Shown here: in pieces, positions 17,855 through 25,951 of the stretch
Layout: each line of letters starts with the position of its first letter
How positions within the stretch are numbered: the stretch's first letter is position 1
NCBI RefSeq assembly: GCF_014873915.1
Contig: NZ_JADBEJ010000005.1
Coordinates: 2,542,001 to 2,606,000, forward strand
DNA: 64,000 nucleotides
Source of the DNA: Amycolatopsis roodepoortensis
GTDB lineage: Bacteria; Actinomycetota; Actinomycetes; Mycobacteriales; Pseudonocardiaceae
Reading direction: 5' to 3'
Position numbers and translations under genes: made by a program
The notes under the pieces: model-generated
The model's database searches: none
The model's input: the letters and a program-made list of their open reading frames with translations, nothing else
Told to the model about the DNA's origin: nothing

Positions 17855-18484
17855 TCAGCCACGGGGTGTCAGGTATCCCTGGGCGAACGCGGTGGCCACG
17901 GCCGCCGCCCGGTCGTTGACGCCGAGCTTCGCGTACACGTGCAACAGGTGTGTCTTCACCGTCGCTTCGCTGATGAACAGCCTCTTCGCCGCCTCGCGGT
18001 TCGTCGAGCCCTGGGCGATCAGCCGGAGGACTTCCAGTTCACGCTGGGAAAGCGGCCCAGGGGCAGGCTGCCGCATCTGCCCCATCAACCGGGTCGCGAC
18101 GGAGGGAGCGAGCATCGCCTTCCCCTGCGCGGCCGCCTCCACCGCGCGGAACAGCTCCTCCCTCGGCGCGTCCTTCAGCAGGTAGCCGGTGGCACCCGCC
18201 TGGATCGCGGGCAGCACGTCGCTGTCCGTGTCGTACGTGGTGAGCACGAGAATCCGCGAAGCCACCCCACGTTTCGCCAGCTCTTCGATGGCCGTGACGC
18301 CGTCGAGGCGGGGCATCCGCAAATCCATGAGGATCACGTCGGGCCGGAGCTTCACCGCGGCGGTGACGGCCTCCTCGCCATCCCCGGCCTCGCCGAGGAC
18401 CTCGAAGCGCGGGTCGGCGCTGAACATGCCCCGCAGTCCGTCCCGGACCACCGGATGGTCGTCGACGATCAGCAGTGAGATCAC
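17855..18484 (-). CDS. NarL/LuxR family response regulator
   Basis: This 209-residue regulator has an N-terminal receiver with acidic pocket VDDH, phosphoacceptor Asp54 (ILMDLRMP), conserved Thr in VLTTYDTD and Lys in YLLKDAP. The C-terminal LuxR HTH covers about residues 148-205 (LSQRELEVLRLIAQGSTNREAAKRLFISEATVKTHLLHVYAKLGV). Its GTG start overlaps the stop of the sensor kinase gene (GTGA), so the pair is translated together. Kinase, regulator and the ABC-2 exporter upstream form one minus-strand operon, a layout in which the system usually controls the exporter. Confidence 0.95.
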   Translation of the reverse strand: MISLLIVDDHPVVRDGLRGMFSADPRFEVLGEAGDGEEAVTAAVKLRPDVILMDLRMPRLDGVTAIEELAKRGVASRILVLTTYDTDSDVLPAIQAGATGYLLKDAPREELFRAVEAAAQGKAMLAPSVATRLMGQMRQPAPGPLSQRELEVLRLIAQGSTNREAAKRLFISEATVKTHLLHVYAKLGVNDRAAAVATAFAQGYLTPRG

Positions 18485-19764
18485 CGCTCGGCTCCGGCCG
18501 GGATCGCCGGCACGGACGCCGATATCGCCGTGCCCCCACCCGGCTCCGACTCGACGTCGAGACGGCCGGCGAGGCGCTGCACGCGCTGCCGCATACCGGC
18601 CAGCCCGAACCCGCCGTCGGCGGAACCGCCGGCACGCTTGGCGGCGGGCTCGAAGCCCACTCCGTCGTCGCGGACGTCGAGCGTCACCAGATCCTCCATG
18701 TACGACAGGGTCAGGCCGACCCGGCCCGCCTTCGCGTGCTTGGCCACGTTGGCCAGGGCTTCCTGCGCGGCCCGCAGCAGCGTCACCTCGACATCGGCGT
18801 GCATCGGCCGCGGGTCGCCGGTGGTGGTCAGCACCGCCTCGATGCGATTCACCTCCGACCAGCGTCTGGCCACGTCGCCGATCACGTCCTGGAGCCTGCC
18901 CTCGGCGAGCGGCTCCGGCTGCACCGCGTGCACCGTCCGGCGTGCCTCGGTCAGGCTTTCCCTCGCGAGGTTCATCGCGTTCGTCACGTGCCGATGCAGG
19001 ACCGGACGCTCGTCCAAGGTCTGCTCCGCGGCCTGCAGCTGGGTGAGGATGCCTGCCAGGCCTTGGGCCAAGGTGTCGTGGATGTCCCTGGCGATCCGCT
19101 GCCGCTCGTCGAGCACCCCGGCCTCGCGGGCCTGGACCAGCAACTGGGCGTGCAAGCCGGCGTTCTCCTCCAGCGCCGCTTCCAGCCGCGCGTTCGCCTC
19201 GTGCAGCTCGGCGAGCGCCCGCTTCTGCTTGAGGTTGCGCTGGTCGGCTTTCTCGGCGATATGGGAGAAGGCACCGGCCAGCACGGTGATGATCACGCTG
19301 AGCGCCGCGAACGCCGGCCACATGCCCTCCTCCTGGATGCCGCTCAGCCCACCCAGGTACGCCACCGCAGAGATCACGGACGTGGCCGCGACCCCCACGT
19401 ATCGCCAGTGGCCTTTCAGATAATGGAAGGCTTGGGGGAAGCCGATGAACGCGAACAGGCCGAACCACGGCGCCATCGCGACCACACAAGCGGTCGACAC
19501 CATCAGGCCCGCGTAGTACAGGCCCATCAACGGGCCGTTCCCGTGCCATTCCGGGTGGAGCGTGTGGAACCAGACGGACCAGGCCAGGATCCCGGCCGAA
19601 AGGGCCAGCACGGCGGGCAGGTGCACCGGCACCCGCCAGATCGTCAGCAGCACCGAGACGAGGACATCGATGGCCAGCAGGACGTACGGAAGGACCTTGA
19701 ACACCGCCGTCTCGACGCGCTCCCAGCGGTCGAACTCCGCACGCAGCTCCGCTTCGATGCCCAC
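18481..19764 (-). CDS. NarL/DesK-type membrane sensor histidine kinase
   Basis: This 427-residue kinase has five to six predicted membrane helices in residues 22-165, a coiled-coil linker (about 172-215), and HisKA_3 with phosphorylatable His229 (ERQRIARDIHDTLAQGL). The HATPase domain has the N box AQEALANVAKHAK, G1 box DDGVGF and G2 box GGFGLAGMRQRV. There is no extracellular sensor domain, so it probably senses within the membrane. The gene starts 3 bases after the ABC-2 permease gene and overlaps the regulator gene, fitting an exporter-linked two-component system for membrane or drug stress. Confidence 0.95.
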   Translation of the reverse strand: MGIEAELRAEFDRWERVETAVFKVLPYVLLAIDVLVSVLLTIWRVPVHLPAVLALSAGILAWSVWFHTLHPEWHGNGPLMGLYYAGLMVSTACVVAMAPWFGLFAFIGFPQAFHYLKGHWRYVGVAATSVISAVAYLGGLSGIQEEGMWPAFAALSVIITVLAGAFSHIAEKADQRNLKQKRALAELHEANARLEAALEENAGLHAQLLVQAREAGVLDERQRIARDIHDTLAQGLAGILTQLQAAEQTLDERPVLHRHVTNAMNLARESLTEARRTVHAVQPEPLAEGRLQDVIGDVARRWSEVNRIEAVLTTTGDPRPMHADVEVTLLRAAQEALANVAKHAKAGRVGLTLSYMEDLVTLDVRDDGVGFEPAAKRAGGSADGGFGLAGMRQRVQRLAGRLDVESEPGGGTAISASVPAIPAGAER

Positions 19765-19767
19765 GAC

Positions 19768-20508
19768 TCACTCCCAGCGGAAGTACCGGGCGGCCAGCCC
19801 GCCCGCCACGATCGTCCACCCCAGCAGGACGGCCACCTGCAGCGGTTGCACCCAGTGACCGGCGGTGGCGTCCTGCAATGATTGCACGCCGGCGCCGAGC
19901 GGGGTGAAGTCGCTGATCGTCCGGAGGACGTCGTTCATCTGCGCGCGCGGCACCCAGAGACCGGCGAAGAACACGATCGGGAAGAACAACAGGGTCCCGA
20001 TCGCGCCCGCGCTCTTGCCGGTCGGCGCCAGGGAGGCGACGAGCAGGCCGATCGCGAACATCGCGAGCGCTGTCAGCAGATAGGCGATCACGTACGCGAA
20101 GAACTGCCGGGGCAGGCCCACGTCGTACATGGCCCTGCCGATGGCCAGCACGACCAGCATCGTCGCCACGGACAGGATCGTGGACATCAGCAGCTGGGCC
20201 CCGAGCATGACGTGCGGCCTCACCGGGGTGGTCCGCATCCGCCGCAGCACACCTTTCTCCCGGTAGGTGGCGAGCAGCTGGGACACGCTGTTGAGCGCGA
20301 ACATGGCGAGCCCCATCGCGACGATGATCGGCAGGTACAGGGTGATCGCCCTGACGCCGCCGAGGTCTTCGCTTGGCTCCCGGATCGCGGGGAACGCGCC
20401 GAGGACGACGAGCAGGAGCGGCGGGAACGCGAGCACGAAGAACACGAGCATCGGCTCGCGGAAGAACAGTTTGGTCTCGGCGACGGTGAGCCGGGCGAGG
20501 GCGGACAT
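19768..20508 (-). CDS. ABC-2 type exporter permease
   Basis: This 246-residue membrane protein has six predicted spans and the ABC-2 pattern: N-terminal ETKLFFREPMLVFFVLAFPPLLLVVLG, a central YREKGVLRRMRTTPVRPHVMLGAQ coupling loop, and near the end FFPIVFFAGLWVPRAQM. Members export drugs, lipids or peptides. It lies 10 bases downstream of its ATPase gene and 3 bases upstream of the sensor kinase gene, all on the minus strand. The substrate cannot be deduced. Confidence 0.92.
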   Translation of the reverse strand: MSALARLTVAETKLFFREPMLVFFVLAFPPLLLVVLGAFPAIREPSEDLGGVRAITLYLPIIVAMGLAMFALNSVSQLLATYREKGVLRRMRTTPVRPHVMLGAQLLMSTILSVATMLVVLAIGRAMYDVGLPRQFFAYVIAYLLTALAMFAIGLLVASLAPTGKSAGAIGTLLFFPIVFFAGLWVPRAQMNDVLRTISDFTPLGAGVQSLQDATAGHWVQPLQVAVLLGWTIVAGGLAARYFRWE

Positions 20509-20518
20509 GGTGTTCTCC

Positions 20519-21427
20519 TCAGGAGTCGATGGTGCGGCCGGTGAGCGCGACGAACGCGTCGTCCAGGGACGTCTGCTCGACCCGCAGCCCTGCCGCGGTG
20601 ACCTGGTTACGGGCGAGCACGGTGGTGACGGCGAGCAGGACGTTCCCGGTGCCGGTCACGACGAGCTGGTCGCCCGCGCGGTCGACCGAGGTGACCTCGG
20701 GCAGCGCGGTCAGCACGGAGTGGTCCAGCGGGGCGGACGGACGGAACCTGATGCGTTGCCTGTCGTCGACGCGGGAGACCAGCCCGGCCGGGGTGTCCAG
20801 CGCGACGACGCGGCCGGAATCGATCACCGCGAGCCGATCGCACAGCCGTTCCGCTTCCTCCATGAAGTGGGTGACCAGCAGGATCGTGACGCCGCGGTCG
20901 CGGACGCGCTCGATCAGGCCCCACGCGTCACGGCGGGCCTGCGGGTCCAGGCCGGTGGTGAGCTCGTCGAGCACCGCCACCCTCGGGTTGCCGATCAGCG
21001 CGAGCGCGATCGACAGCCGTTGCTTCTGCCCGCCGGACAACCGGCGGAACTGGGCGTCCGCCTTGTCGGTCAGGTCGAGGGTGGCGAGAAGTTCCCGCCA
21101 GTCGGCCGGATCCCGGTAGAAGGAGCCGTACAGCTCCATCGCCTCCCGGACCTTGAGCTTGTCCGGCAGCTCGCTTTCCTGCAGCTGCGCGCCGAGCAGC
21201 TGCCGCAGCTCACCGGATTCGCGGCGCGGGTCGAGCCCGCACACCCGGATGGTCCCGCCGTCCGGGACGCGGAGTCCCTCGACGCATTCGACCGTCGTCG
21301 TCTTGCCTGCCCCGTTGGGGCCCAGAATTCCGAAGATCTCGCCCTGCTCGACGGCGAAACCGACCCCGTCCACCGCGGTGTGGTCGCCGTAGCGCTTGAC
21401 GAGGTCTTCCACCTCGATGATCGCCAT
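20519..21427 (-). CDS. ABC exporter ATP-binding protein (DrrA-like)
   Basis: This 302-residue ATPase has Walker A GPNGAGKTTT (about residue 38), signature LSGGQKQRLSIALAL, Walker B VAVLDELTTGLDP and an H-loop in LLVTHFMEEAERLCDR. Walker B carries Leu where most relatives have Pro (DEPT); this occurs in some actinobacterial exporters and should not abolish activity, since the catalytic Glu is present. A 70-residue C-terminal domain after about residue 225 resembles the regulatory tail of DrrA-type ATPases. I chose the ATG at 21427 because MAIIEVEDLVKRYG is the normal family start. It heads the four-gene exporter and two-component operon. Confidence 0.93.
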   Translation of the reverse strand: MAIIEVEDLVKRYGDHTAVDGVGFAVEQGEIFGILGPNGAGKTTTVECVEGLRVPDGGTIRVCGLDPRRESGELRQLLGAQLQESELPDKLKVREAMELYGSFYRDPADWRELLATLDLTDKADAQFRRLSGGQKQRLSIALALIGNPRVAVLDELTTGLDPQARRDAWGLIERVRDRGVTILLVTHFMEEAERLCDRLAVIDSGRVVALDTPAGLVSRVDDRQRIRFRPSAPLDHSVLTALPEVTSVDRAGDQLVVTGTGNVLLAVTTVLARNQVTAAGLRVEQTSLDDAFVALTGRTIDS

Positions 21428-21599
21428 ACGAAGACCATGCCGCGCGGCGGGGGTCCGCCGAATCAACCACGTGGCCATGATCGCGATGGACCGTGGTGGA
21501 GCCGCCATCAACCGATCGGTGGATGCCCGTGACGTCACGAGCCTGCGCCGATCGGGTTCCGTCACATTGACCGGACGCTTCGTGGCGACCTACGCTCGA

Positions 21600-21700
21600 C
21601 CGGCCAGACGACGGCACCCGGAACGCGGTGAGAATCCGCGCGGTCGCGCCACTGTGACCCCGAGCCATCGGGGAAGCCAGACCCGGAGCCGTCGTGACAA
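21600..21700 (+). promoter_or_regulatory. Cobalamin riboswitch upstream of cbtB
   Basis: Core elements occur in order: ACGCGGTGAGAATCCGCG (about 21623-21640), CGCCACTGTGACC (21646-21658) and the B12 box GGGGAAGCCAGAC (21670-21682). ACGACGGC at 21608-21615 pairs with 21688-21695, closing the domain. The cbtB SD (GAGGAGG at 21725-21731) lies 30 bases downstream, so B12 most likely shuts off cobalt transporter translation. Confidence 0.92.
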
Positions 21701-21740
21701 CCCCTGAAGAGGCCGCGCTAGCCCGAGGAGGTCCACCGCC

Positions 21741-21947
21741 ATGTCCGAAGCGGTAGCCGCAGTACCCGTCCCCGTCCGGATCCCCGTCCGCGAGATCCTG
21801 CCCTGGGCGGTGCTCGTCATCCTCCTTTCGCTGATCACGCTGTACTTCGTCAGCGCCGAGCAGGGCGCGGTGTCGGTGTTCGCGAACTCGTACGTCCACG
21901 AGTTCGTCCACGACGGCCGGCACCTGCTGGCCTTCCCGTGCCACTAG
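21741..21947 (+). CDS. cbtB: Cobalt transporter subunit CbtB
   Basis: This 68-residue protein has one membrane helix (about residues 18-40) and the conserved His-rich tail HEFVHDGRHLLAFPCH, thought to bind the metal. Length and tail match CbtB exactly. A strong SD (GAGGAGG) lies 9 bases before the ATG, directly after a cobalamin riboswitch. It pairs with the overlapping cbtA. CbtAB was first recognised by comparative genomics as a B12-regulated cobalt uptake candidate. Confidence 0.95.
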   Translation: MSEAVAAVPVPVRIPVREILPWAVLVILLSLITLYFVSAEQGAVSVFANSYVHEFVHDGRHLLAFPCH

Positions 21948-21961
21948 ACGGCACGCGCCCC

Positions 21962-22717
21962 ATGATGAGGACCTTGCTGGTCCGCGGCATGCTCGCGGGC
22001 CTGGTCGCCGGTGTCCTGGCGACCCTTTTCGCGTATTTCTTCGGTGAGCCTTCGGTCGATGCCGCCATCGGTCTCGAAGGCTCCGCCGCGCATTCGCACA
22101 GCGCTCCGGGCGCCCACGAGCACGCTCCGGCGGAAGCGGAGGAAGAGCTCGTCACGCGCGGTGTGCAGAGCACCGTCGGCCTGTTGACCGGCGTCGGCCT
22201 ATACGGCGTCGCGGTCGGCGGGCTGTTCTCGCTCGCGTTCGCCTTCGTCTACGGGCGCCTCGGCACCCTGCGGCCGCGGGTGACCGCGGCGCTGCTCGCC
22301 GGCGGCGCCTTCGTGGTCGTGTTCCTGGTGCCGTTCCTGAAGTACCCGGGGAATCCGCCCGCGGTCGGGCAGGCGGGCACGATCGGGAGCCGGACTTCGC
22401 TGTACTTCGGGTTCGTCGCGCTTTCACTGCTGGTCGGCATCCTCGCCGCCGCGTTCGGGCGGAAGCTGGCCGACAAGCTCGGCGCCTGGCGTGGCGGCCT
22501 GATCGCCGCGGGCGGGTATGTCGTGCTGATCGGGGTGGCGGCGGCGCTGCTGCCGTCGATCGACGAAGTCCCCGACGGGTTCCCGGGTTCCACGCTGTGG
22601 TCCTTCCGGGTCGCTTCGGTCGGGACGCAGGTGGTGCTCTGGACCGCGCTCGGCCTGGCGTTCGGCGCTCTGGCCGAGAAGGCGCTGAAGCACAAGGCGG
22701 CAGTTCAGGCCGCTTAG
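21962..22717 (+). CDS. cbtA: Cobalt transporter subunit CbtA
   Basis: This membrane protein of about 251 residues starts with LLVRGMLAGLVAGVLATLFAYFFGEP, the CbtA signature first helix. It then has a His-rich loop (AHSHSAPGAHEHAP) that could bind metal, and about four more helices. A GTG at 21938 overlapping the end of cbtB is an alternative, coupled start. I prefer an ATG at 21962 or 21965 because the family begins there. It works with CbtB to import cobalt for the corrin genes that follow, and it shares the upstream B12 riboswitch. Confidence 0.93.
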   Translation: MMRTLLVRGMLAGLVAGVLATLFAYFFGEPSVDAAIGLEGSAAHSHSAPGAHEHAPAEAEEELVTRGVQSTVGLLTGVGLYGVAVGGLFSLAFAFVYGRLGTLRPRVTAALLAGGAFVVVFLVPFLKYPGNPPAVGQAGTIGSRTSLYFGFVALSLLVGILAAAFGRKLADKLGAWRGGLIAAGGYVVLIGVAAALLPSIDEVPDGFPGSTLWSFRVASVGTQVVLWTALGLAFGALAEKALKHKAAVQAA

Positions 22718-22844
22718 TGAGGGCGGAGCGTCCACATGGGACACTTGATGGCAACCTCATGTCCGATTGATGTCGAGGCAAGGGCAAAGGTGGCGCCGGG
22801 TGCGGCGGTCTGGCCGTCGTGACCGGACCGGTCACGCGGGGACC

Positions 22845-22883
22845 GTGTGGATTTCCGGTCATCCAACGCCCCAAAATCCACAC
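22845..22883. repeat. Hairpin repeat with conserved loop (family B, copy 1)
   Basis: GTGTGGATTT (22845-22854) pairs perfectly with AAATCCACAC (22874-22883) around a 19-base loop containing GGTCATCCAACGC. The same structure and loop recur at 27731-27769. Both copies lie between convergent genes, here cbtA and cobQ. Confidence 0.8.
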
Positions 22884-22910
22884 AGTGCCCGTCCTCAATA
22901 GCAATTCGCG

Positions 22911-24371
22911 TCAGGGGACGCCCGGCGGCACGAAAGGCAGGTCGCCGGGGGCGCCGTCCTCGATGAGGCGCAGCAGGCGTGCGGTGTCGACGTGCTCCTC
23001 GACGGCGTCGGCGAGCCGGTCCAGCATGCCTTCCCGCAGCGCGCCGAACCCCGGTGCCCCGGCGGCGGGCGACCAGTCCGCCACCTCGCCCAGCCAGGCG
23101 CGGCGGAAACCGTCGTTCTCGAAGGCCCCGTGCCACATCGTGCCCCATACCGCGCCCCGCCGGTATCCGTCCAAAAAGGACTCGGCGGGGCCGGTGGCGG
23201 CCACGGTGCCGTGGTGGATCTCGTACGCCTCCACGGATTGCCCGCGCCACTCACCCGTCGGGCGGGCCAGTACCTTGTCGGCGCTGAACGAGACGCGGGT
23301 CGGCAGCAGGCCGAGCCCAGGAACCGTTCCGGCGCCGGATTCGACGTCGTCCTCGATCTCGGCGGCCAGCATCTGATAGCCGCCGCAGATCCCCAGCACC
23401 GGGCGCCCCGCCTCGGCCCGCGCGCGCACGGCGTCCGCCAGACCACGCGCCCGCAGCCACGCCAGGTCGTCCACGGTCGCGCGGGAACCCGGCAGGATCA
23501 CCACATCGGCGGACCGGACCGTGTCCGGATCGGCGGTCAGCGCGACCGAGACCCCGGGCTCGGCGGCGAGCGCGTCGACGTCGGTCGCGTTGGAGGCACG
23601 CGGAAAACGCACGACGGCGACCCGCAGCGACCCGCCCGAAGCGCCCCAGCCCGCGGCGGCGAGCGCGTCCTCCGAGTCGATCCACACCTGGTCGAGCCAG
23701 GGCAACACGCCGAAGACCTCGCGGCCGGTGAGCTTTTCCAGCGTCTCCAACCCCGGCCGCAGCAGGCCGACGTCACCGCGGAACTTGTTGACCAGCCAGC
23801 CCGAAACCAGCGCCTGGTCTTCGGCGGACAGCAGGGCGAGGGTGCCGAACATCGCGGCCATGACGCCGCCGCGGTCGATGTCGCCGACGACGACCACGGG
23901 CAGGCCGAAACGCCGCGCCAGCCCCATGTTGACGTAGTCGCCTTCACGCAGGTTGATCTCGGCCGGGCTGCCCGCGCCCTCGCACAGCACGACGTCGAAA
24001 CGCTTCCGCAGCGACGAGAACGTGTCGAAGGCGATCTCCGCGAGCCCGGCCCGGCCCGTGGCGTACTCCCCCGCTTCCAGCGTGCCGAAGGGTTTCCCGA
24101 GCGCGACGACGTGGCTGCGGCGGTCGCTCCCGGGTTTCAGCAGTACCGGGTTCATCGCGGCTTCGGGTTTGACGCGGGCCGCCCGCGCCTGGAGCCATTG
24201 CGCGCGGCCGATCTCGGCGCCGTCCGCGCACACCATCGAGTTGTTCGACATGTTCTGGGACTTGAACGGCGCGACCCGCACGCCCCGGCGCGCGAGCCAG
24301 CGGCACAACGCGGCGGTGACCAGGCTCTTGCCCGCGTCCGACGTCGTCCCCGCGACGAGCAGCCCGCTCAC
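22911..24371 (-). CDS. cobQ: Cobyric acid synthase (CobQ)
   Basis: This 486-residue enzyme amidates positions b, d, e and g of adenosylcobyrinic acid a,c-diamide, using glutamine and ATP. The N-terminal dethiobiotin-synthetase-like domain has a P-loop GTTSDAGKS and the CobQ motif KSQNMSNNSMV. Near residue 130 lies CEGAGSPAEINL, followed by GDIDRGGV. The C-terminal glutaminase-like domain has the Cys nucleophile in LGICGGYQML and a His in YEIHHG. The GTG start overlaps the cobD stop (GTGA), so the two are coupled. Confidence 0.97.
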   Translation of the reverse strand: MSGLLVAGTTSDAGKSLVTAALCRWLARRGVRVAPFKSQNMSNNSMVCADGAEIGRAQWLQARAARVKPEAAMNPVLLKPGSDRRSHVVALGKPFGTLEAGEYATGRAGLAEIAFDTFSSLRKRFDVVLCEGAGSPAEINLREGDYVNMGLARRFGLPVVVVGDIDRGGVMAAMFGTLALLSAEDQALVSGWLVNKFRGDVGLLRPGLETLEKLTGREVFGVLPWLDQVWIDSEDALAAAGWGASGGSLRVAVVRFPRASNATDVDALAAEPGVSVALTADPDTVRSADVVILPGSRATVDDLAWLRARGLADAVRARAEAGRPVLGICGGYQMLAAEIEDDVESGAGTVPGLGLLPTRVSFSADKVLARPTGEWRGQSVEAYEIHHGTVAATGPAESFLDGYRRGAVWGTMWHGAFENDGFRRAWLGEVADWSPAAGAPGFGALREGMLDRLADAVEEHVDTARLLRLIEDGAPGDLPFVPPGVP

Positions 24372-25300
24372 CGCGTGACCGCCACCGCGACGGCGAGCGC
24401 GGCGAGTCCGACCGCCCTCGACAGCCGGACCGCGCGGCGCACGTCCACCGGTTCCGGCTCACGGCCGTCACCGAGGACGCCACGGCGTTCGGTGCGTCCG
24501 CCGTAGCTGTTCGTCCCGCCCAGCCTGATCCCGAGCGCGCCGGCGAAGGCGGCCTCGACCTGGCCCGCGTTGGGGCTCGGATGGTGTTTCCCGTCGCGGC
24601 ACCAGATCCGGAACGCGGGTTTGGCGAAGCCGCCCGCCAGGGGCGCCGACGCGACCGTGAGCGCCGCGCCGACCCGGGACGGCACCAGATTCGCCAGGTC
24701 GTCGGTCCTCGCCGACGCCCAGCCGAAGTTGGCGTACTTCGGGGACCGGTAGCCGACCATCGCGTCGAGCGTGTTGAGCGCGCGGTAACCGAGCAGGCCG
24801 GGGATCCCGGCGACCGCACCCCACAGCAACGGCGCGACGACCGCGTCGGAGGTGTTCTCGGCGATGGACTCGGTGGTCGCCCGCGCGAGTTGTTCGGTGT
24901 CGAGCCCGGTTGCGTCACGGGCGCACAGATGCGAAAGCCGCTGCCGCGCGGCCGGCAGGTCGCCGTCGTCGAGCAACCGGGCCATGCGGGTGCCCTCCGC
25001 CGCGAGCCCCTTGCCGCCCAGAACCACCCAGGTGGACGCCGCGGTGAGCACGAACCGCGCGAACGGGCGCTTGCGGGTCCAGAACTGGGCCGCGACCCCC
25101 AATCCGGTGACCGTGCCCGCGCAGACCGCGGTGTACGCCGCGCCCCGCACCTTCGAATCCGCGTAAACCCGCTGTTCGAGGGCTTGCGCGGCGCGGCCGA
25201 AACCCGCGACCGGGTGCCTTCTGCGTGGATCTCCGAAGACGGCGTCGGCGACGTAACCGGTCACGAGTCCGGCTGCGGTGGCGGCTTGTCGGAGTGGCAC
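24368..25300 (-). CDS. cobD: Adenosylcobinamide-phosphate synthase (CobD/CbiB)
   Basis: This membrane protein of about 310 residues attaches aminopropanol phosphate to cobyric acid. Family motifs are GYVADAVFGDPRRRHPVAGFGR near the N-terminus, then TESIAENTSDAVVAPLLWG, and LGYRALNTLDAMVGYRSPKYANFGWASAR. I chose the GTG at 25300 (MPLRQAATAAGL) because the CbiB fold starts there; a longer in-frame start at 25354 would run past the divergent cobU start. It is translationally coupled to cobQ and divergent from cobU, leaving only 36 bases between them. Confidence 0.95.
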   Translation of the reverse strand: MPLRQAATAAGLVTGYVADAVFGDPRRRHPVAGFGRAAQALEQRVYADSKVRGAAYTAVCAGTVTGLGVAAQFWTRKRPFARFVLTAASTWVVLGGKGLAAEGTRMARLLDDGDLPAARQRLSHLCARDATGLDTEQLARATTESIAENTSDAVVAPLLWGAVAGIPGLLGYRALNTLDAMVGYRSPKYANFGWASARTDDLANLVPSRVGAALTVASAPLAGGFAKPAFRIWCRDGKHHPSPNAGQVEAAFAGALGIRLGGTNSYGGRTERRGVLGDGREPEPVDVRRAVRLSRAVGLAALAVAVAVTR

Positions 25301-25336
25301 GTGGCGAACCGTAGCGCGTGCACGAGAATGCGGGGT

Positions 25337-25942
25337 ATGACCAAGCTGACGCACCGCCTCGCGAAGGTCCTGGAGACCCTCGCGCGCGCACTTCGCCGCT
25401 ACTCGCGCGACGACGGCAAGGTGCTGATACTGGGCGGCGTCCGCTCTGGGAAGTCACACCACGCCGAGCGGCTCGCGTCCCGCCACCCGCACCTGACCTA
25501 CGTCGCGCCCGGGCTGCCGCCGAGCGCCGAAGATCCCGAATGGGCCGCCAGGGTGGCCGCGCACCGCGCGCGGCGCCCTGCCAACTGGAAGACGGTGGAG
25601 ACCACCGACCTGGCCACGGTGCTGCGCACGGCGACACATCCGTTGCTCATCGACTGTCTCGGCACGTGGATCAGCCGGGTGCTCGACGAGGTCGGCGCCT
25701 GGGAGCAGCGCACGGGCTGGGAGCGGCGGCTCGACGACCGCCTGGAGGACTTCCTGGCAGCGTGGGCGCAGGCCGACGTGCCGGTGATCGCGGTCAGCAA
25801 CGAGGTCGGCAGCGGTGTGGTGCCCGCGACGGTGTCCGGACGCGTGTTCCGTGATGTGCTGGGCGCGCTGAACAACCGGGTGTCCGCGGTGTCCGACCGG
25901 ACCGTGCTGGTCGTCGCCGGACGGATGCTCGACCTGCCATAG
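25337..25942 (+). CDS. cobU: Adenosylcobinamide kinase / guanylyltransferase (CobU)
   Basis: This 201-residue bifunctional enzyme phosphorylates adenosylcobinamide and then makes adenosylcobinamide-GDP. It has P-loop GGVRSGKSHHAERL, a middle LIDCLGTWISRVL segment and the strongly conserved VSNEVGSGVVP. A basic N-terminal extension of about 26 residues (MTKLTHRLAKVLETLARALRR) precedes the catalytic fold and is longer than in CobU of enterics; the start could lie further in, but no better codon is seen. It is followed 9 bases later by cobT. Confidence 0.95.
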   Translation: MTKLTHRLAKVLETLARALRRYSRDDGKVLILGGVRSGKSHHAERLASRHPHLTYVAPGLPPSAEDPEWAARVAAHRARRPANWKTVETTDLATVLRTATHPLLIDCLGTWISRVLDEVGAWEQRTGWERRLDDRLEDFLAAWAQADVPVIAVSNEVGSGVVPATVSGRVFRDVLGALNNRVSAVSDRTVLVVAGRMLDLP

Positions 25943-25951
25943 GGAGTCGCC

